DNA from: Rubellimicrobium thermophilum DSM 16684
GTDB lineage: Bacteria; Pseudomonadota; Alphaproteobacteria; Rhodobacterales; Rhodobacteraceae
Length of the DNA: 47,287 bases
Assembly (NCBI RefSeq): GCF_000442315.1
Contig: NZ_KE557320.1
Coordinates: 1,361,392-1,408,678, forward strand
Reading direction: 5' to 3'
The translations under genes were made by a program, and so were the position numbers. Under the pieces are notes generated by a model. That model ran no database searches. It saw nothing but the letters and a program-made list of their open reading frames with translations, and was not told where the DNA came from. Each line of letters starts with the position of its first letter. Position 1 is the first letter of the stretch. Shown in pieces: positions 18,691 to 28,134 of this stretch.

Positions 18691-19818
18691 TCAGTCCTCG
18701 GCCGTGGCCTCGGCCCGGCTCTTGCCGGCCACATTCATGGCCGGCGTGGCCGCCATGAAGGCATCGAGATCCCCATCCAGCACCCCCTGGGTGTCCGATG
18801 TCTCGTAGCCGGTGCGAAGATCCTTCACCATCTGATAGGGCTGCAGGACATAGGACCGGATCTGGTTGCCCCAGCCGGCGTCGCCCTTGGCCTCATGCGC
18901 GGCATTGATGGCGGCGGTGCGCTTCTCGAGCTCCATCTGATAGAGCCGCGACTTCAGCGCCTGCATGGCGATCTCGCGGTTCTGGTGCTGGGACTTGAGC
19001 GAGGAGGTGACGACGATCCCGGTAGGCAGATGGGTGATCCGCACCGCGGAGTCGGTCTTGTTCACATGCTGGCCGCCGGCACCGGAGGACCGGAAGGTGT
19101 CGATCCGGATGTCCTTGTCCTGGATCTCGATCTCGATGGTATCGTCCACGACCGGATAGACCCAGACGCTGGCGAAGGATGTCTGGCGCTTGTCGCCCGA
19201 TCCGAAGGGGCTGATCCGCACGAGGCGGTGCACCCCGGATTCGGTCTTGAGCCATCCATAGGCATTGTGCCCGATGATCTTGTAGGAGGCGGACTTGATC
19301 CCTGTCTCCTCGCCCGGCGTCTCGGACTGGAGCTCGACCGTGTAGCCATGCGATTCGGCCCAGCGGACATACATCCGCGCAAGCATGGCCGCCCAGTCGC
19401 AGCTTTCGGTTCCGCCGGCACCGGCATTGATCTCGAGGAAGGTGTCGTTGGCGTCGGCCTCTCCGTCGAGCAACGCCTCGATCTCGGCTGCTGCGGCCCG
19501 CTCCCTGAGCGCCTTCAGCGCGGCCTCGGCCTCGGCCACGACGGCTTCGTCGCCTTCGGCCTCGCCCAGTTCGATGAGCTCGACATGTTCGTTCAGCTCG
19601 CGCTCCATCGCCTCCAGGGCCGCGAGCTTGTCAGCCAGAACCTGCCGTTCGCGCATGAGCTTCTGCGCGGCGGCCGGATCGTTCCAGAGCGAGGGGTCCT
19701 CGACCCGGGCATTGTATTCCTCGAGCCGGTGGGGCGCCGTGGCACGGTCCATGCGGCGTCCGAGGAGCTCGATCGAGCGTCGGATCGCCTCGATGGTGCT
19801 CTGGGTCTCGCTGCGCAT
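18691..19818 (-). CDS. prfB: Peptide chain release factor 2
   Basis: A 375-residue class I release factor that ends translation at UGA and UAA. The stop-codon-reading tripeptide SPF is at 203-205 (RISPFGSGDKRQTSF), which distinguishes RF2 from RF1, and the peptidyl-transferase motif GGQ is at 248-250 (SSGAGGQHVNKTDSAVR). The start at 19818 has GGGAGG 8 bases upstream. The frame is open throughout, so the programmed frameshift near codon 25 used by E. coli prfB is absent. It lies 72 bases downstream of the PBP1A gene on the same strand. Confidence 0.97.
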   Translation of the reverse strand: MRSETQSTIEAIRRSIELLGRRMDRATAPHRLEEYNARVEDPSLWNDPAAAQKLMRERQVLADKLAALEAMERELNEHVELIELGEAEGDEAVVAEAEAALKALRERAAAAEIEALLDGEADANDTFLEINAGAGGTESCDWAAMLARMYVRWAESHGYTVELQSETPGEETGIKSASYKIIGHNAYGWLKTESGVHRLVRISPFGSGDKRQTSFASVWVYPVVDDTIEIEIQDKDIRIDTFRSSGAGGQHVNKTDSAVRITHLPTGIVVTSSLKSQHQNREIAMQALKSRLYQMELEKRTAAINAAHEAKGDAGWGNQIRSYVLQPYQMVKDLRTGYETSDTQGVLDGDLDAFMAATPAMNVAGKSRAEATAED

Positions 19819-19890
19819 GGGGTTGCCTCCCTCTCGGATCGGAGCGGGGGGCGTCCTAGCCCGCCCCCCCTGTTCCGGCAAGGGGCCGTC

Positions 19891-22398
19891 TCAGTAGAGC
19901 CCGCCCGAGGACAGGGTGCCGAAGCTCGCATTCGGGCCGACGACCGCGGTATCCCCCGTGGCCGTGGTCACATTGCGCGAGGCGGCGCGAACCTCCTCGA
20001 CCAGGGGGAGGTTTTCCGTCATGGCGAAACCGCCGTCATAGGTGATGCCGAAGACCGGTTCCTCGCCGGCTCGGAAGCATTCCTGCACGACATTGTCGCC
20101 GGTGGAGCCATCGGGCAGGCGGGCGCCGGTGAACCGGTCGATGGCGATGAAACGGCAATCCTCCGGCACCGGGAAGGGTCCGCCGCCGAAGCGCTCGACG
20201 GCCTCTTGCATGAAGGCCTGGAAGACCGGCGCGCACAGCCCCCCGCCCGAGGCATCCCCCATGCTGCGCGGGGTATCGTAGCCGATATAGCAGCCCGCAG
20301 CGATGTTGGAGGAATAGCCGATGAACCAGACGTCCTTGGCCTCGTTGGTGGTGCCGGTCTTGCCGGCGATGGGCACGGGAAGATTGATGGCGCGGGCTGC
20401 CGTGCCGCGCTGGACCACGCCTTCCATCATGGACGTGATCTGATAGGCCGTCACCGCATTCATGATCCGCGTGCGCCGGCTGTCGATGCGCGGAGCCTGA
20501 CCCGGCGGCAGGGAAAGGTCGTCGCAGTCGAGGCAGACGCGCGGATCATGGCGGTAGATCGTGCGGCCATAGCGGTCCTGCACCCGGTCCACGAGCGTCG
20601 GCTCCACCCTCTCGCCGCCATTGGCGAACATGGCATAGGCGGCCACCATGCGGAACAGCGTCGTCTCCTGCGCGCCGAGCGAGTTGGCCAGGAAGGGGCG
20701 CATGTCGTCATAGACACCGAAGCGTTCGGCATAGTCGGCGACCGTCTCCATCCCGATCTCCTGGGCCAGGCGGATCGTCATCAGGTTGCGGGACTGTTCG
20801 ATGCCGGTGCGCAGGGGGGTGGGCCCGTAATAGCGGCCCGAGGCGTTCTGCGGCACCCAGAGCCCCTCGGGGGTGTTGATCTCGATGGGAGCATCCACGA
20901 CGATCGAGGCCGGCGAGTAGCCGGAATCGAGCGCCGCGGCATAAACGAAGGGCTTGAAGGCCGATCCCGGCTGGCGCCGGGCCTGCGTCGCACGATTGAA
21001 GACGGAGGCCTGATAGGAAAACCCCCCCTGCATGGCGAGGACACGGCCGGTATTGACATCCATCGCCATGAAGGCGCCTTGCACTTCGGGCACCTGCCGG
21101 AGGGTCCAGCGGATGAAGGATCCGTCCTCATCGCGCGTCATCCGCCGCACGAGCACGACATCGCCGCGCGTGAAATTGTCGGCAAAGCTGCCGCGCATCC
21201 AGCCGATGTCCTCGCGCGGGACGATGGGCTCCTCGGGATGGTTGCCCTCGATGCCCAGCCTCAGCGCCTCCTCGCCCACCTCGAGCACCACCGCCGGATA
21301 CCAGGGACCGTCGAGCGTGATGTCGCGGGGAACCTCGGCGGCGGCGAGGGCCTCGCGCCAGGCCTCTTCGGAGGACAGGACCTCCTCGGGCAGACGGATC
21401 CCGGTGCCGCGCCAGCGCCCAAGACCGCGATCGAACTGTTCGAGAGCCCGCTGGAGCGCATGGGCGGCCACGACCTGCAGATCGGGGTCCATCGTCGCGC
21501 GGATGGAGAGGCCGCCGGTGAAGAACTCCTCGGCGCCGAAATTGGCCGAAAGCTGACGGCGGATCTCGTCAGTGAAATAGTCGCGCGGCGGCACCGTCGA
21601 GCGGAAGGAGGGATAGTCGCCTGATTGCACCGTGCGCAGCGGCAGGGCCGCTTCGGCCTCGGCCTCGGCGCGGGTGATGTAGCCGTCCTCGGCCATGCGG
21701 CGCAGCACATAGTTGCGCCGGGCTACCGCATCGGCATTGTTGCGCACCGGATGCAGGTTGCCCGGCCGCTGGGCCAGCGCGGCGAGATAGGCCGCCTCTC
21801 CGGGCGCAAGCTCGGTCAGGGGCTTGTTGAAATAGGTCTGTGCCGCCGCCGTCACCCCGTAGGAATTCTGCCCCAGGAAGATCTCGTTCAGATAGAGCTC
21901 GAGGATGTCGTCCTTGCTCATGGCCCGCTCGATGCGGATGGCGAGGATGATTTCCTTGATCTTGCGTTCGGCCGTGCGTGATCCGTCGAGCAGGAAGTTC
22001 TTCATCACCTGCTGGGTGATCGTGGAGGCCCCGCGCAGATCCTGCCCGCGCGAACGGACGGCCTCCACGAAGGCGGCAGCCATGCCGCGCAGGTCGAAGC
22101 CGGGATGGACATAGAAGTTCTGATCCTCGGCGGCGATGAAGGCATGCTTGACCAGATCGGGGATGTCCTCGACAGGAGTGAACAGCCGCCGCTCCTCGGC
22201 GAATTCGTCGATGATCCGCCCTTCGGCGCTGTAGACCCGGCTGATGGTGGGGGGAGAATACTGGGCGAGCGTCTCGTAGGAAGGGAGATCGCGACCATAC
22301 ATGAAGAAGACCGCGCCAAGCGTGACGGCGGCCATGGCCAGACCGAGGGTGAGCATCGAGAAGATGCCCCCGAGGAGCGACATCAAGAGGCGCAGCAA
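19891..22398 (-). CDS. mrcA: Bifunctional penicillin-binding protein 1A (class A)
   Basis: An 835-residue peptidoglycan synthase. An N-terminal membrane helix (about residues 10-32) precedes the glycosyltransferase domain with EDQNFYVHPGFDLRG and GASTITQQVMKNFLL; an OB-like insert follows, then the transpeptidase domain with the active serine in QPGSAFKPFVYAAAL and the KTGTTN box. I start it at TTG 22398, since LLRLLMSLLGGIFSML aligns with the usual MLRF start and GGAGGG lies 9 bases upstream; the ATG at 22383 is the alternative. A much longer in-frame reading upstream is not conserved. It stands between amiC and prfB, an order common in relatives. Confidence 0.95.
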   Translation of the reverse strand: MLRLLMSLLGGIFSMLTLGLAMAAVTLGAVFFMYGRDLPSYETLAQYSPPTISRVYSAEGRIIDEFAEERRLFTPVEDIPDLVKHAFIAAEDQNFYVHPGFDLRGMAAAFVEAVRSRGQDLRGASTITQQVMKNFLLDGSRTAERKIKEIILAIRIERAMSKDDILELYLNEIFLGQNSYGVTAAAQTYFNKPLTELAPGEAAYLAALAQRPGNLHPVRNNADAVARRNYVLRRMAEDGYITRAEAEAEAALPLRTVQSGDYPSFRSTVPPRDYFTDEIRRQLSANFGAEEFFTGGLSIRATMDPDLQVVAAHALQRALEQFDRGLGRWRGTGIRLPEEVLSSEEAWREALAAAEVPRDITLDGPWYPAVVLEVGEEALRLGIEGNHPEEPIVPREDIGWMRGSFADNFTRGDVVLVRRMTRDEDGSFIRWTLRQVPEVQGAFMAMDVNTGRVLAMQGGFSYQASVFNRATQARRQPGSAFKPFVYAAALDSGYSPASIVVDAPIEINTPEGLWVPQNASGRYYGPTPLRTGIEQSRNLMTIRLAQEIGMETVADYAERFGVYDDMRPFLANSLGAQETTLFRMVAAYAMFANGGERVEPTLVDRVQDRYGRTIYRHDPRVCLDCDDLSLPPGQAPRIDSRRTRIMNAVTAYQITSMMEGVVQRGTAARAINLPVPIAGKTGTTNEAKDVWFIGYSSNIAAGCYIGYDTPRSMGDASGGGLCAPVFQAFMQEAVERFGGGPFPVPEDCRFIAIDRFTGARLPDGSTGDNVVQECFRAGEEPVFGITYDGGFAMTENLPLVEEVRAASRNVTTATGDTAVVGPNASFGTLSSGGLY

Positions 22399-22558
22399 GA
22401 CTCCGGTCCCTCCGGCATGCGGAACGGACTGCTTATAGGCGCCAGCGGCCTTGCGGTCAAAACACCAGGCCGCGTGTCGGCGCGAAGATGCTTTCGCTGT
22501 CCTGACACGCATCGGCCTGCTGGACGGAGTGCCCTGCAGACGCTTGGAATGGCTCACG

Positions 22559-23167
22559 ATGAACCCCGATGACGTGATCCCCACCTATGACCGCGAAGGC
22601 CCCGCCTGGGCCGCGACACGCGATCGTCGTCTGACCGAGAGGCCCTGGCTCGACCGGGCGCTGATGCTGGCTCCGCGGCATGCGGGACGGCGCCGGGTCC
22701 TGGATCTGGGCTGCGGCGCAGGCCGGCCCATCGGGGAATATCTGCTCGACCGCAACTGTATCCTCACCGGTGTGGATGCCTCGCGCCCGATGATCGAGCT
22801 GTTCGCCCGCGTCGTTCCGCGTGCCACGGCCCTGCATGCCGACATGCGCGGACTGCGGCTGGGAGAAGAGTTCGACCTGATCCTGGCCTGGGACAGCCTG
22901 TTCCACCTCACCCCGGAGGCCCAGCGCGAGATGGGGGCAACCTTCGCCGCCCATGCGTCGCCCCGGGCGGTGCTGCTGTTCACGACCGGACCGAAGGCCG
23001 GCGTCGCGATCGGCCGCATCGGCCGCTCCGATCTCTATCATGCCAGTCTCGACCCGGACGAATACCGCACCCTGCTGGACGAAGCCGGTTTTGAGGTGCT
23101 GGGCTTCTGGCCCGAGGAGGAGGCCTGCGGGGGTCGCTCCATCTGGCTGGCTCGGCGGCGCAGCTGA
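22559..23167 (+). CDS. Class I SAM-dependent methyltransferase
   Basis: A 202-residue methyltransferase. The SAM-binding motif I is RVLDLGCGAGRPIGEYLL near residue 45, the acidic motif II is TGVDASRPM, and FDLILAWDSLFHLTP is the post-II strand and loop. The substrate is unknown; the size and motifs fit the broad Methyltransf_11/25 groups. The start at 22559 (MNPDDVIPTYDREGPAW) lacks a strong ribosome-binding site but gives the family length. It runs opposite to its neighbours amiC and mrcA, 160 bases from the mrcA start and 18 bases from the amiC stop, so it looks like an insertion into a conserved envelope gene pair. Its composition matches the neighbours. Confidence 0.85.
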   Translation: MNPDDVIPTYDREGPAWAATRDRRLTERPWLDRALMLAPRHAGRRRVLDLGCGAGRPIGEYLLDRNCILTGVDASRPMIELFARVVPRATALHADMRGLRLGEEFDLILAWDSLFHLTPEAQREMGATFAAHASPRAVLLFTTGPKAGVAIGRIGRSDLYHASLDPDEYRTLLDEAGFEVLGFWPEEEACGGRSIWLARRRS

Positions 23168-23185
23168 GGGCTCGCAAATGAAGGT

Positions 23186-24428
23186 TCAACGCCGCAGAAG
23201 GGAGCTCCGTGCCTCCTCGGCCGCGTGCCAGGCCTGCAGCGCCCCGACGATGCCCGCAATGATGGGGGGCCCGCCCCTCGGGCGAGGAGAGCCGCGCGCG
23301 GTCGCCCTCATCCGACAGGAACCCCGCTTCGAGGAGCACCGAAGGAAAGTCCGCCGCCGAGAGAACGGCCAACTGAGCCTGCCGCAGCGCACGGCCGTTG
23401 ACGACGGCCCCTGCCTCGCGCAGCGATGCGGCCAGTGTCTCGGCCAGCCGCCGGGACCGCGGCACCGTATCGCGCCGCGCCAGATCGAGCAGCGCCGTCG
23501 CCACCGTGTCGTCCGTTCCGGTCAGGTCGAGCCCGGCGATCAGGTCGCCTCCCTCATGGCGCTGCACCATGCGTTCCGAGGCCGCGTCCGCCGCCTCCTG
23601 CGTCAGGGTATAGACCGACGCCCCCTGCGCCTGATCGGTCTCGAGCGCATCGGCATGAAGAGAGATGAGCACATCCGCGCCGGCGGCACGGGCGATGCTC
23701 ATCCGGGTCTGGAGCGGCACAAAGACGTCCTCGGTCCGCGTCAGGACAGGCACCATCCCTGCACGGGCGACGGCCTCGGCCAGTTCGATCCCGAGTGCGA
23801 GCATCAGATGGGACTCGCGCAGGCCGTCCCGCTCGGCACCGGGATCGATTCCCCCATGGCCCGGGTCGATGGCCACCACGAATCGCCCGTCCTGCGACGG
23901 GGCCGGGGCGGCAGCAGCCGGGCTATCGGCCAGCCTGTCGGGAGAGAGGACAGCGCGTCCCCATTCCTCGTCCGGGGGTGCCCCGGCCGCGGCGGCGAAG
24001 GCCTCAGCATCCACCGGATCGAGCCGGATGCGCAGCCGGGCCGTTCCGTCATGCTCATCGACCTGCATCCCTGCCTGCGTGATGCCCATCGGTCTGGCCA
24101 GATCGATCACGAGGCGTGACCATCCCGGCCGCACGGAGCCGAAGCGCAGCCCCGCCGCCCGGCCCGGCATCAGCAGGGCGTCAGGCCGGATGGCACCGAA
24201 ATCGGCTTCGGCAAAGTCGATCACCAGACGGGGTGGGCCATCCAACGTGAAGAGGCGCCATGGCACCGCCTGGCTTAGCGCCAGATCCACGGCCAATCCC
24301 CGCCCTTCATCGGCAACCCGGCTGCGCTGCGGATCGACCCGCGCCAGCCCCGACATCGCCTGTGATACCGCGCCCTGCGCCATGGCCAGCAGAAGGACCA
24401 TCGCCAGCGCTGCGATCCGTCCGATCAT
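23186..24428 (-). CDS. amiC: N-acetylmuramoyl-L-alanine amidase AmiC type (frameshifted near the 3' end)
   Basis: A periplasmic cell-wall hydrolase. A signal peptide (MIGRIAALAMVLLLAMAQGAVSQA) precedes an AMIN domain (about residues 30-130, septal targeting) and an Amidase_3 domain with the zinc and catalytic residues in VVAIDPGHGGIDPGA, LRESHLMLALG, LISLHADA and SVLLEAGFLS. The frame breaks at the G6 run 23264-23269: removing one base changes RAPHHCGHRR into RAPIIAGIVGALQAWHAAEE and gives a 413-residue protein ending at 23186. Only the last 30 or so residues are affected, but without repair the frame would run on through the methyltransferase gene. It is followed, past that gene, by mrcA. 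Confidence 0.9.
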
Positions 24429-24584
24429 GCTCCGGCCCCCTGCGGCTGCCCTGCGGACCGGCCTGCCCTGCGCCACCCGGCCCCGTCAAGCCTGTCCCCC
24501 TGCCCTCTCAACCCTGCGTGAGGCGCTTTCCAAGCCGCTCCGCCTCTGCCACAGATCGCCAAACGGCCATGAAGGAGAAAGCCC

Positions 24585-25340
24585 ATGCCGCTCCGCCGCA
24601 TCGCCCTTGCTGCCGTCGTCCTTGCCGGGGCGGCCCTGCCTGCCGCTGCGCTCGACCTTTCGGCCCTGTCGGAGGCTGAGCGCGAAGCCTTCCGTGCCGA
24701 GGTGAGGGCCTATCTCCTGGAGAATCCTGAAGTCCTCATGGAGGCCATCGCCGTCCTCGAATCGCGTGAGGCCGCTGCACAGGAACAGGCCGACCGGCAG
24801 GCAGTGACCGAGAATCTCCAGGCCATCGAGAATGACGGTATCTCCTGGGTCGGGGGCAATCCCGAAGGGGATGTGACCCTTGTGGAATTCATGGACTATC
24901 GCTGCGGCTATTGCCGGCGGGCCTTTGAGACGGTCGAGGAGCTCGTGGAAGGCGACGGCAACATCCGATTCGTCCTCAAGGAATTCCCGATCCTCGGGCC
25001 GCAGAGCGAACTGGCCTCGCGCTTTGCCATCGCCGTGCATCAGATCCATGGCGACGACGCCTACAAGGATGTCCATGACGCCTTGATGACCTTCCAGGGC
25101 GACATCACGCCCGAGGCCCTCGGTCGTCTGGCCGAAGCCCTCGCACTCGACCCCGAGCCCGTCCTGGCCCGGATGGATGCGCCCGAGGTCACGGCGATCA
25201 TCGCGCAGAACCGGGCCCTCGCGAACCGGCTCGGCATCACCGGCACGCCGACCTTCGTCCTGGGCGGACGGATGGTGCGCGGCTTCGTCCCGCTCGAAGC
25301 CATGGAAGCGCTGGTGGAACAGGCACGCAGCGAGGGCTGA
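24585..25340 (+). CDS. Periplasmic DsbA-family thiol-disulfide oxidoreductase
   Basis: A 251-residue exported thioredoxin-fold protein. It has a signal peptide (MPLRRIALAAVVLAGAALPA, likely cut after AAA), a helical N-terminal region (residues 24-80, as in ScsC/Com1-type DsbA proteins), the redox pair C107-G-Y-C110 in FMDYRCGYCRRAFE, and the cis-proline loop ITGTPTFVLGGR (T221-P222). FKEFPILGP-like and LxMTFQG segments also fit. It probably oxidises or isomerises disulfides in the periplasm; cytochrome c maturation or envelope folding are possible contexts. AAGGAGAAA lies before the ATG. It converges on ispG with 24 bases between. Confidence 0.88.
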   Translation: MPLRRIALAAVVLAGAALPAAALDLSALSEAEREAFRAEVRAYLLENPEVLMEAIAVLESREAAAQEQADRQAVTENLQAIENDGISWVGGNPEGDVTLVEFMDYRCGYCRRAFETVEELVEGDGNIRFVLKEFPILGPQSELASRFAIAVHQIHGDDAYKDVHDALMTFQGDITPEALGRLAEALALDPEPVLARMDAPEVTAIIAQNRALANRLGITGTPTFVLGGRMVRGFVPLEAMEALVEQARSEG

Positions 25341-25364
25341 GCCCCGGCTGCGGCTCCGCCCGGT

Positions 25365-26519
25365 TCACTCCGCCGCCTGGGGAGTTTCCTCTGCAGCCAC
25401 CCGGGCGGCGGCACGGGCGGCCTCGATCTCGGCCGCCTTCGCCTCGACCAGCTCGACGATGTGGTCGATCATGCGGTCGTTGTCCATGCGATGGCTCTGC
25501 CGACCGGCCAGATAGACCATCCCGTGCCCTGCCCCCCCGCCGGTAAAGCCGATATCGGTCATCAGGGCCTCGCCCGGCCCGTTCACCACGCAGCCGATGA
25601 TCGAGAGCGTGAGGGGCGTGCGGACATGGGCCAGCCGCTTCTCGAGGATCTCCACGGTGCGGATGACATCGAAGCCCTGCCGCGCGCAGGACGGGCAGGA
25701 GATGATGTTGACACCGCGATGGCGCAGACCCAGCGCCTTGAGGATCTCGAATCCGACGCGCACCTCCTCCACCGGATCGGCCGACAGCGAAACGCGGATC
25801 GTATCCCCGATGCCGGCCCAGAGCAGCGAGCCGAGGCCGATCGCACTCTTGACCGTGCCAGTCATCAGGCCCCCCGCTTCGGTGATCCCGAGATGGAGCG
25901 GGGCATCCGTCGCTTCGGCCAGCGCCTGATAGGCGGCGGCGGCCAGGAACACGTCGGAGGCCTTCACGCTGATCTTGAACTCATGAAAGTCGTTGTCTTC
26001 CAGAAGCTTGATGTGATCGAGCGCGGATTGCACCATCGCTTCGGGGCAGGGTTCGCCATAGCGTTCGAGAAGATGCCGCTCGAGCGAGCCTGCATTGACC
26101 CCGATCCGGATGGAACAGCCATGGTCGCGCGCGGCGCGGATCACTTCGCGCACGCGCTCGGCGCTGCCGATGTTCCCGGGATTGATGCGCAGGCAGGCTG
26201 CCCCGGCTTCGGCGGCCTCGATGGCACGGCGATAGTGGAAATGGATGTCGGCCACGATCGGAACGGGCGATTCGCGCACGATCGCACGAAGGGCGGCCGT
26301 GCTCTCCTCATCGGGGGTGGAGACGCGGACGATGTCTGCCCCGGCCTCTGCGGCGGCCCGGATCTGCGCCAGGGTCGCCGGGACATCGGCCGTCGGGGTG
26401 TTGGTCATGGTCTGAACGCTGATCGGCGCCCCACCGCCCACGGGGACAGACCCTACCATGATCCGGCGCGACCGGCGCCGCTCGATATGGCGCCAGGGAC
26501 GGACTTGGGTATGCGACAT
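25365..26519 (-). CDS. ispG: 4-hydroxy-3-methylbut-2-en-1-yl diphosphate synthase
   Basis: A 384-residue iron-sulfur enzyme of the MEP isoprenoid pathway that converts MEcPP to [18 protein letters not shown] near residue 34, VADIHFHYR near 89 and LRINPGNIG near 110 form the TIM barrel; the [4Fe-4S] ligands are C275 and C278 in [13 protein letters not shown]310 in [10 protein letters not shown], and E317. The length matches the two-domain bacterial form. AGGAG precedes the ATG at 26519. It follows the RodZ-like gene by 74 bases on the same strand, an order common in Rhodobacteraceae. The C-terminal 20 residues are alanine- and glutamate-rich. Confidence 0.97.
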   Translation of the reverse strand: MSHTQVRPWRHIERRRSRRIMVGSVPVGGGAPISVQTMTNTPTADVPATLAQIRAAAEAGADIVRVSTPDEESTAALRAIVRESPVPIVADIHFHYRRAIEAAEAGAACLRINPGNIGSAERVREVIRAARDHGCSIRIGVNAGSLERHLLERYGEPCPEAMVQSALDHIKLLEDNDFHEFKISVKASDVFLAAAAYQALAEATDAPLHLGITEAGGLMTGTVKSAIGLGSLLWAGIGDTIRVSLSADPVEEVRVGFEILKALGLRHRGVNIISCPSCARQGFDVIRTVEILEKRLAHVRTPLTLSIIGCVVNGPGEALMTDIGFTGGGAGHGMVYLAGRQSHRMDNDRMIDHIVELVEAKAAEIEAARAAARVAAEETPQAAE

Positions 26520-26593
26520 GGCACGGCTCCTGAGGCGCGGGACTGCCTTTCAGCTAGTCCGGCACTCCCGCCGCTGCAACCGGGCTCCGGCCG

Positions 26594-28019
26594 TCATTCG
26601 AAGGGCGGCACAGGATTGCCGGTTGCCGTGCCGGGTTCCTGCGCTCCGGCGGGGAGAGCGGCCGGCGCCGTCTGGGTTGCCGAGGCCAGGGCCACATACT
26701 CTGCCAGATGCTGGTTCGCGGACGGATCGGCCGGCTGGTAGCTGGCCAGGATGGCTTCGGCCGAGAGGGGCACGTTGCTCGTCACCGCTCCGTCCCGTCC
26801 CACGGGACCGTAGGGAACCCCATTCACCGCCATGTAGAGACCGCCGGATTCGCCCACGCGCATCGTCGGGGGTTCCTCGAAGGCAGGGACATCGAAAGTG
26901 TCGCCGGGGGCCAGGATCCCCTCGAACAGGGTCGAGCCATCGGGCGCCCGCACCCGCACCCAGGCTTCTCGCACTGCCACGAGCTGGACCTGCGGTGCCG
27001 GACCGGCCGTGACCTGCACTCCCGTCGGATCGGAGGCGGAAGCGGCGGTTGCCTCGGGCCCCTCTCCTAGAAGGCTGGCCAAGGTCTCCTCGACGCCGGC
27101 CACAGTCGCCCCCCCCGGTGCCCTGCGCCGAAGCGAGGGCGGGAGAAGAGGGCCCTGCCGCGGCTGCGGCGTCCCCGACCTGAGCGGGAGCAGACCAGTT
27201 GCCCGGCCCTCCGGCCGACGGAGACCCGCCTCCTGCCGCCAGCGTGCCCACCGTGGCCGGATCGAGAGCGGCAATCGGCCCGTCGCGTGGCACCAGGACG
27301 GGCACCTCGAGCGCCTCGGGCCTGTAGAGGCGATCCAGAGCCTCGGCCGAAGGCTGGAGCAGCGATACCAGCGCATCCTCGGCCGGGTCCTGCGGCTGGG
27401 CCCCGCCGGCCAGCGGATCGAGATCGGCGACGACGGTGGGAGGCTGCTCCACCGGGGCGAAGGTGACCTTCTGCACCTCGCGCAGAACGAACCATCCCGC
27501 ATAGGACAGCCCGGCAAGCAAGGCCACCAGCACGAGGATGGAGCCCACGGCACGCGGCTCGAGATTGGCCAGAAAGCCGTCGTCCTGCGCGATGTAGGGT
27601 GCGGGACGGCCTGCAAAGATGTCCCTGCCAAGCCCCGGGCCGGGCGCCTTTTCGTCGCGGCGACGGCGGGCAGGGGCAACCGGCGCCGCTGCCATTCCAT
27701 GCGTCGGAACAAAGCCCGATTCGCGGCAGAAGGTCTCGAAGGCCCAATCGGGATCCATGTTGAGATAGCGCGCATAGGAGCGCACATAGCCGGCAATGAA
27801 GCCGGGCGTGTCGAAGGCGGAGGGATCCGCATTCTCGATGGCGGCGATATAGGCGGCCTTGATCTTCAGCTCCCGCTGAACATCGAGGAGGGACTTGCCC
27901 ATCGTCGCGCGTTCGCCGCGCATCAGATCGCCAAGGCGCAGCTCGAAGGCGTCGAATCCGCGCGCCTCGCCCTCCTCCTGCTCAAGCGGCTTGGTGCTGA
28001 GATAGCCCCGCCCGATCAT
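26594..28019 (-). CDS. RodZ-like helix-turn-helix membrane protein (frameshifted)
   Basis: A cytoskeletal-type HTH protein. The N-terminal domain (LRLGDLMRGERATMGKSLLDVQRELKIKAAYIAAIENADPSAFDTPGFIAGYVRSYARYL) is the HTH_25 fold found in RodZ; a single helix follows (AVGSILVLVALLAGLSYAGWFVL, near residue 160). A proline- and alanine-rich linker leads to a C-terminal DUF4115-like domain (VREAWVRVRAPDGSTLFEGILAPGDTF). The frame breaks in the linker: the C8 run at 27109-27116 has one base too many. Removing it joins ...AQGTGGATVAGVEETL... into 474 residues. RodZ links MreB to the cell wall in rod-shaped cells. I prefer the ATG at 28019 (MIGRGYL) over a GTG two codons earlier. Confidence 0.88.
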
Positions 28020-28134
28020 CGGCACGCCCCACGTCCTGTCCCGCCCTTGGGAAGCCTGGTGATTCGTGCATCACCGACCCCTTTGTGGCAAGCGTAACAC
28101 GGTCGTGACTCCAACGCATCGGGGGACGAAAGGT

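Noticed and set aside
18691..19818. Programmed frameshift in prfB
   Set aside because: The frame is continuous from a good start with no in-frame TGA near codon 25.
18658..21624. A 988-codon open frame on the plus strand
   Set aside because: It is antisense to prfB and the PBP1A gene and has no recognisable domain.
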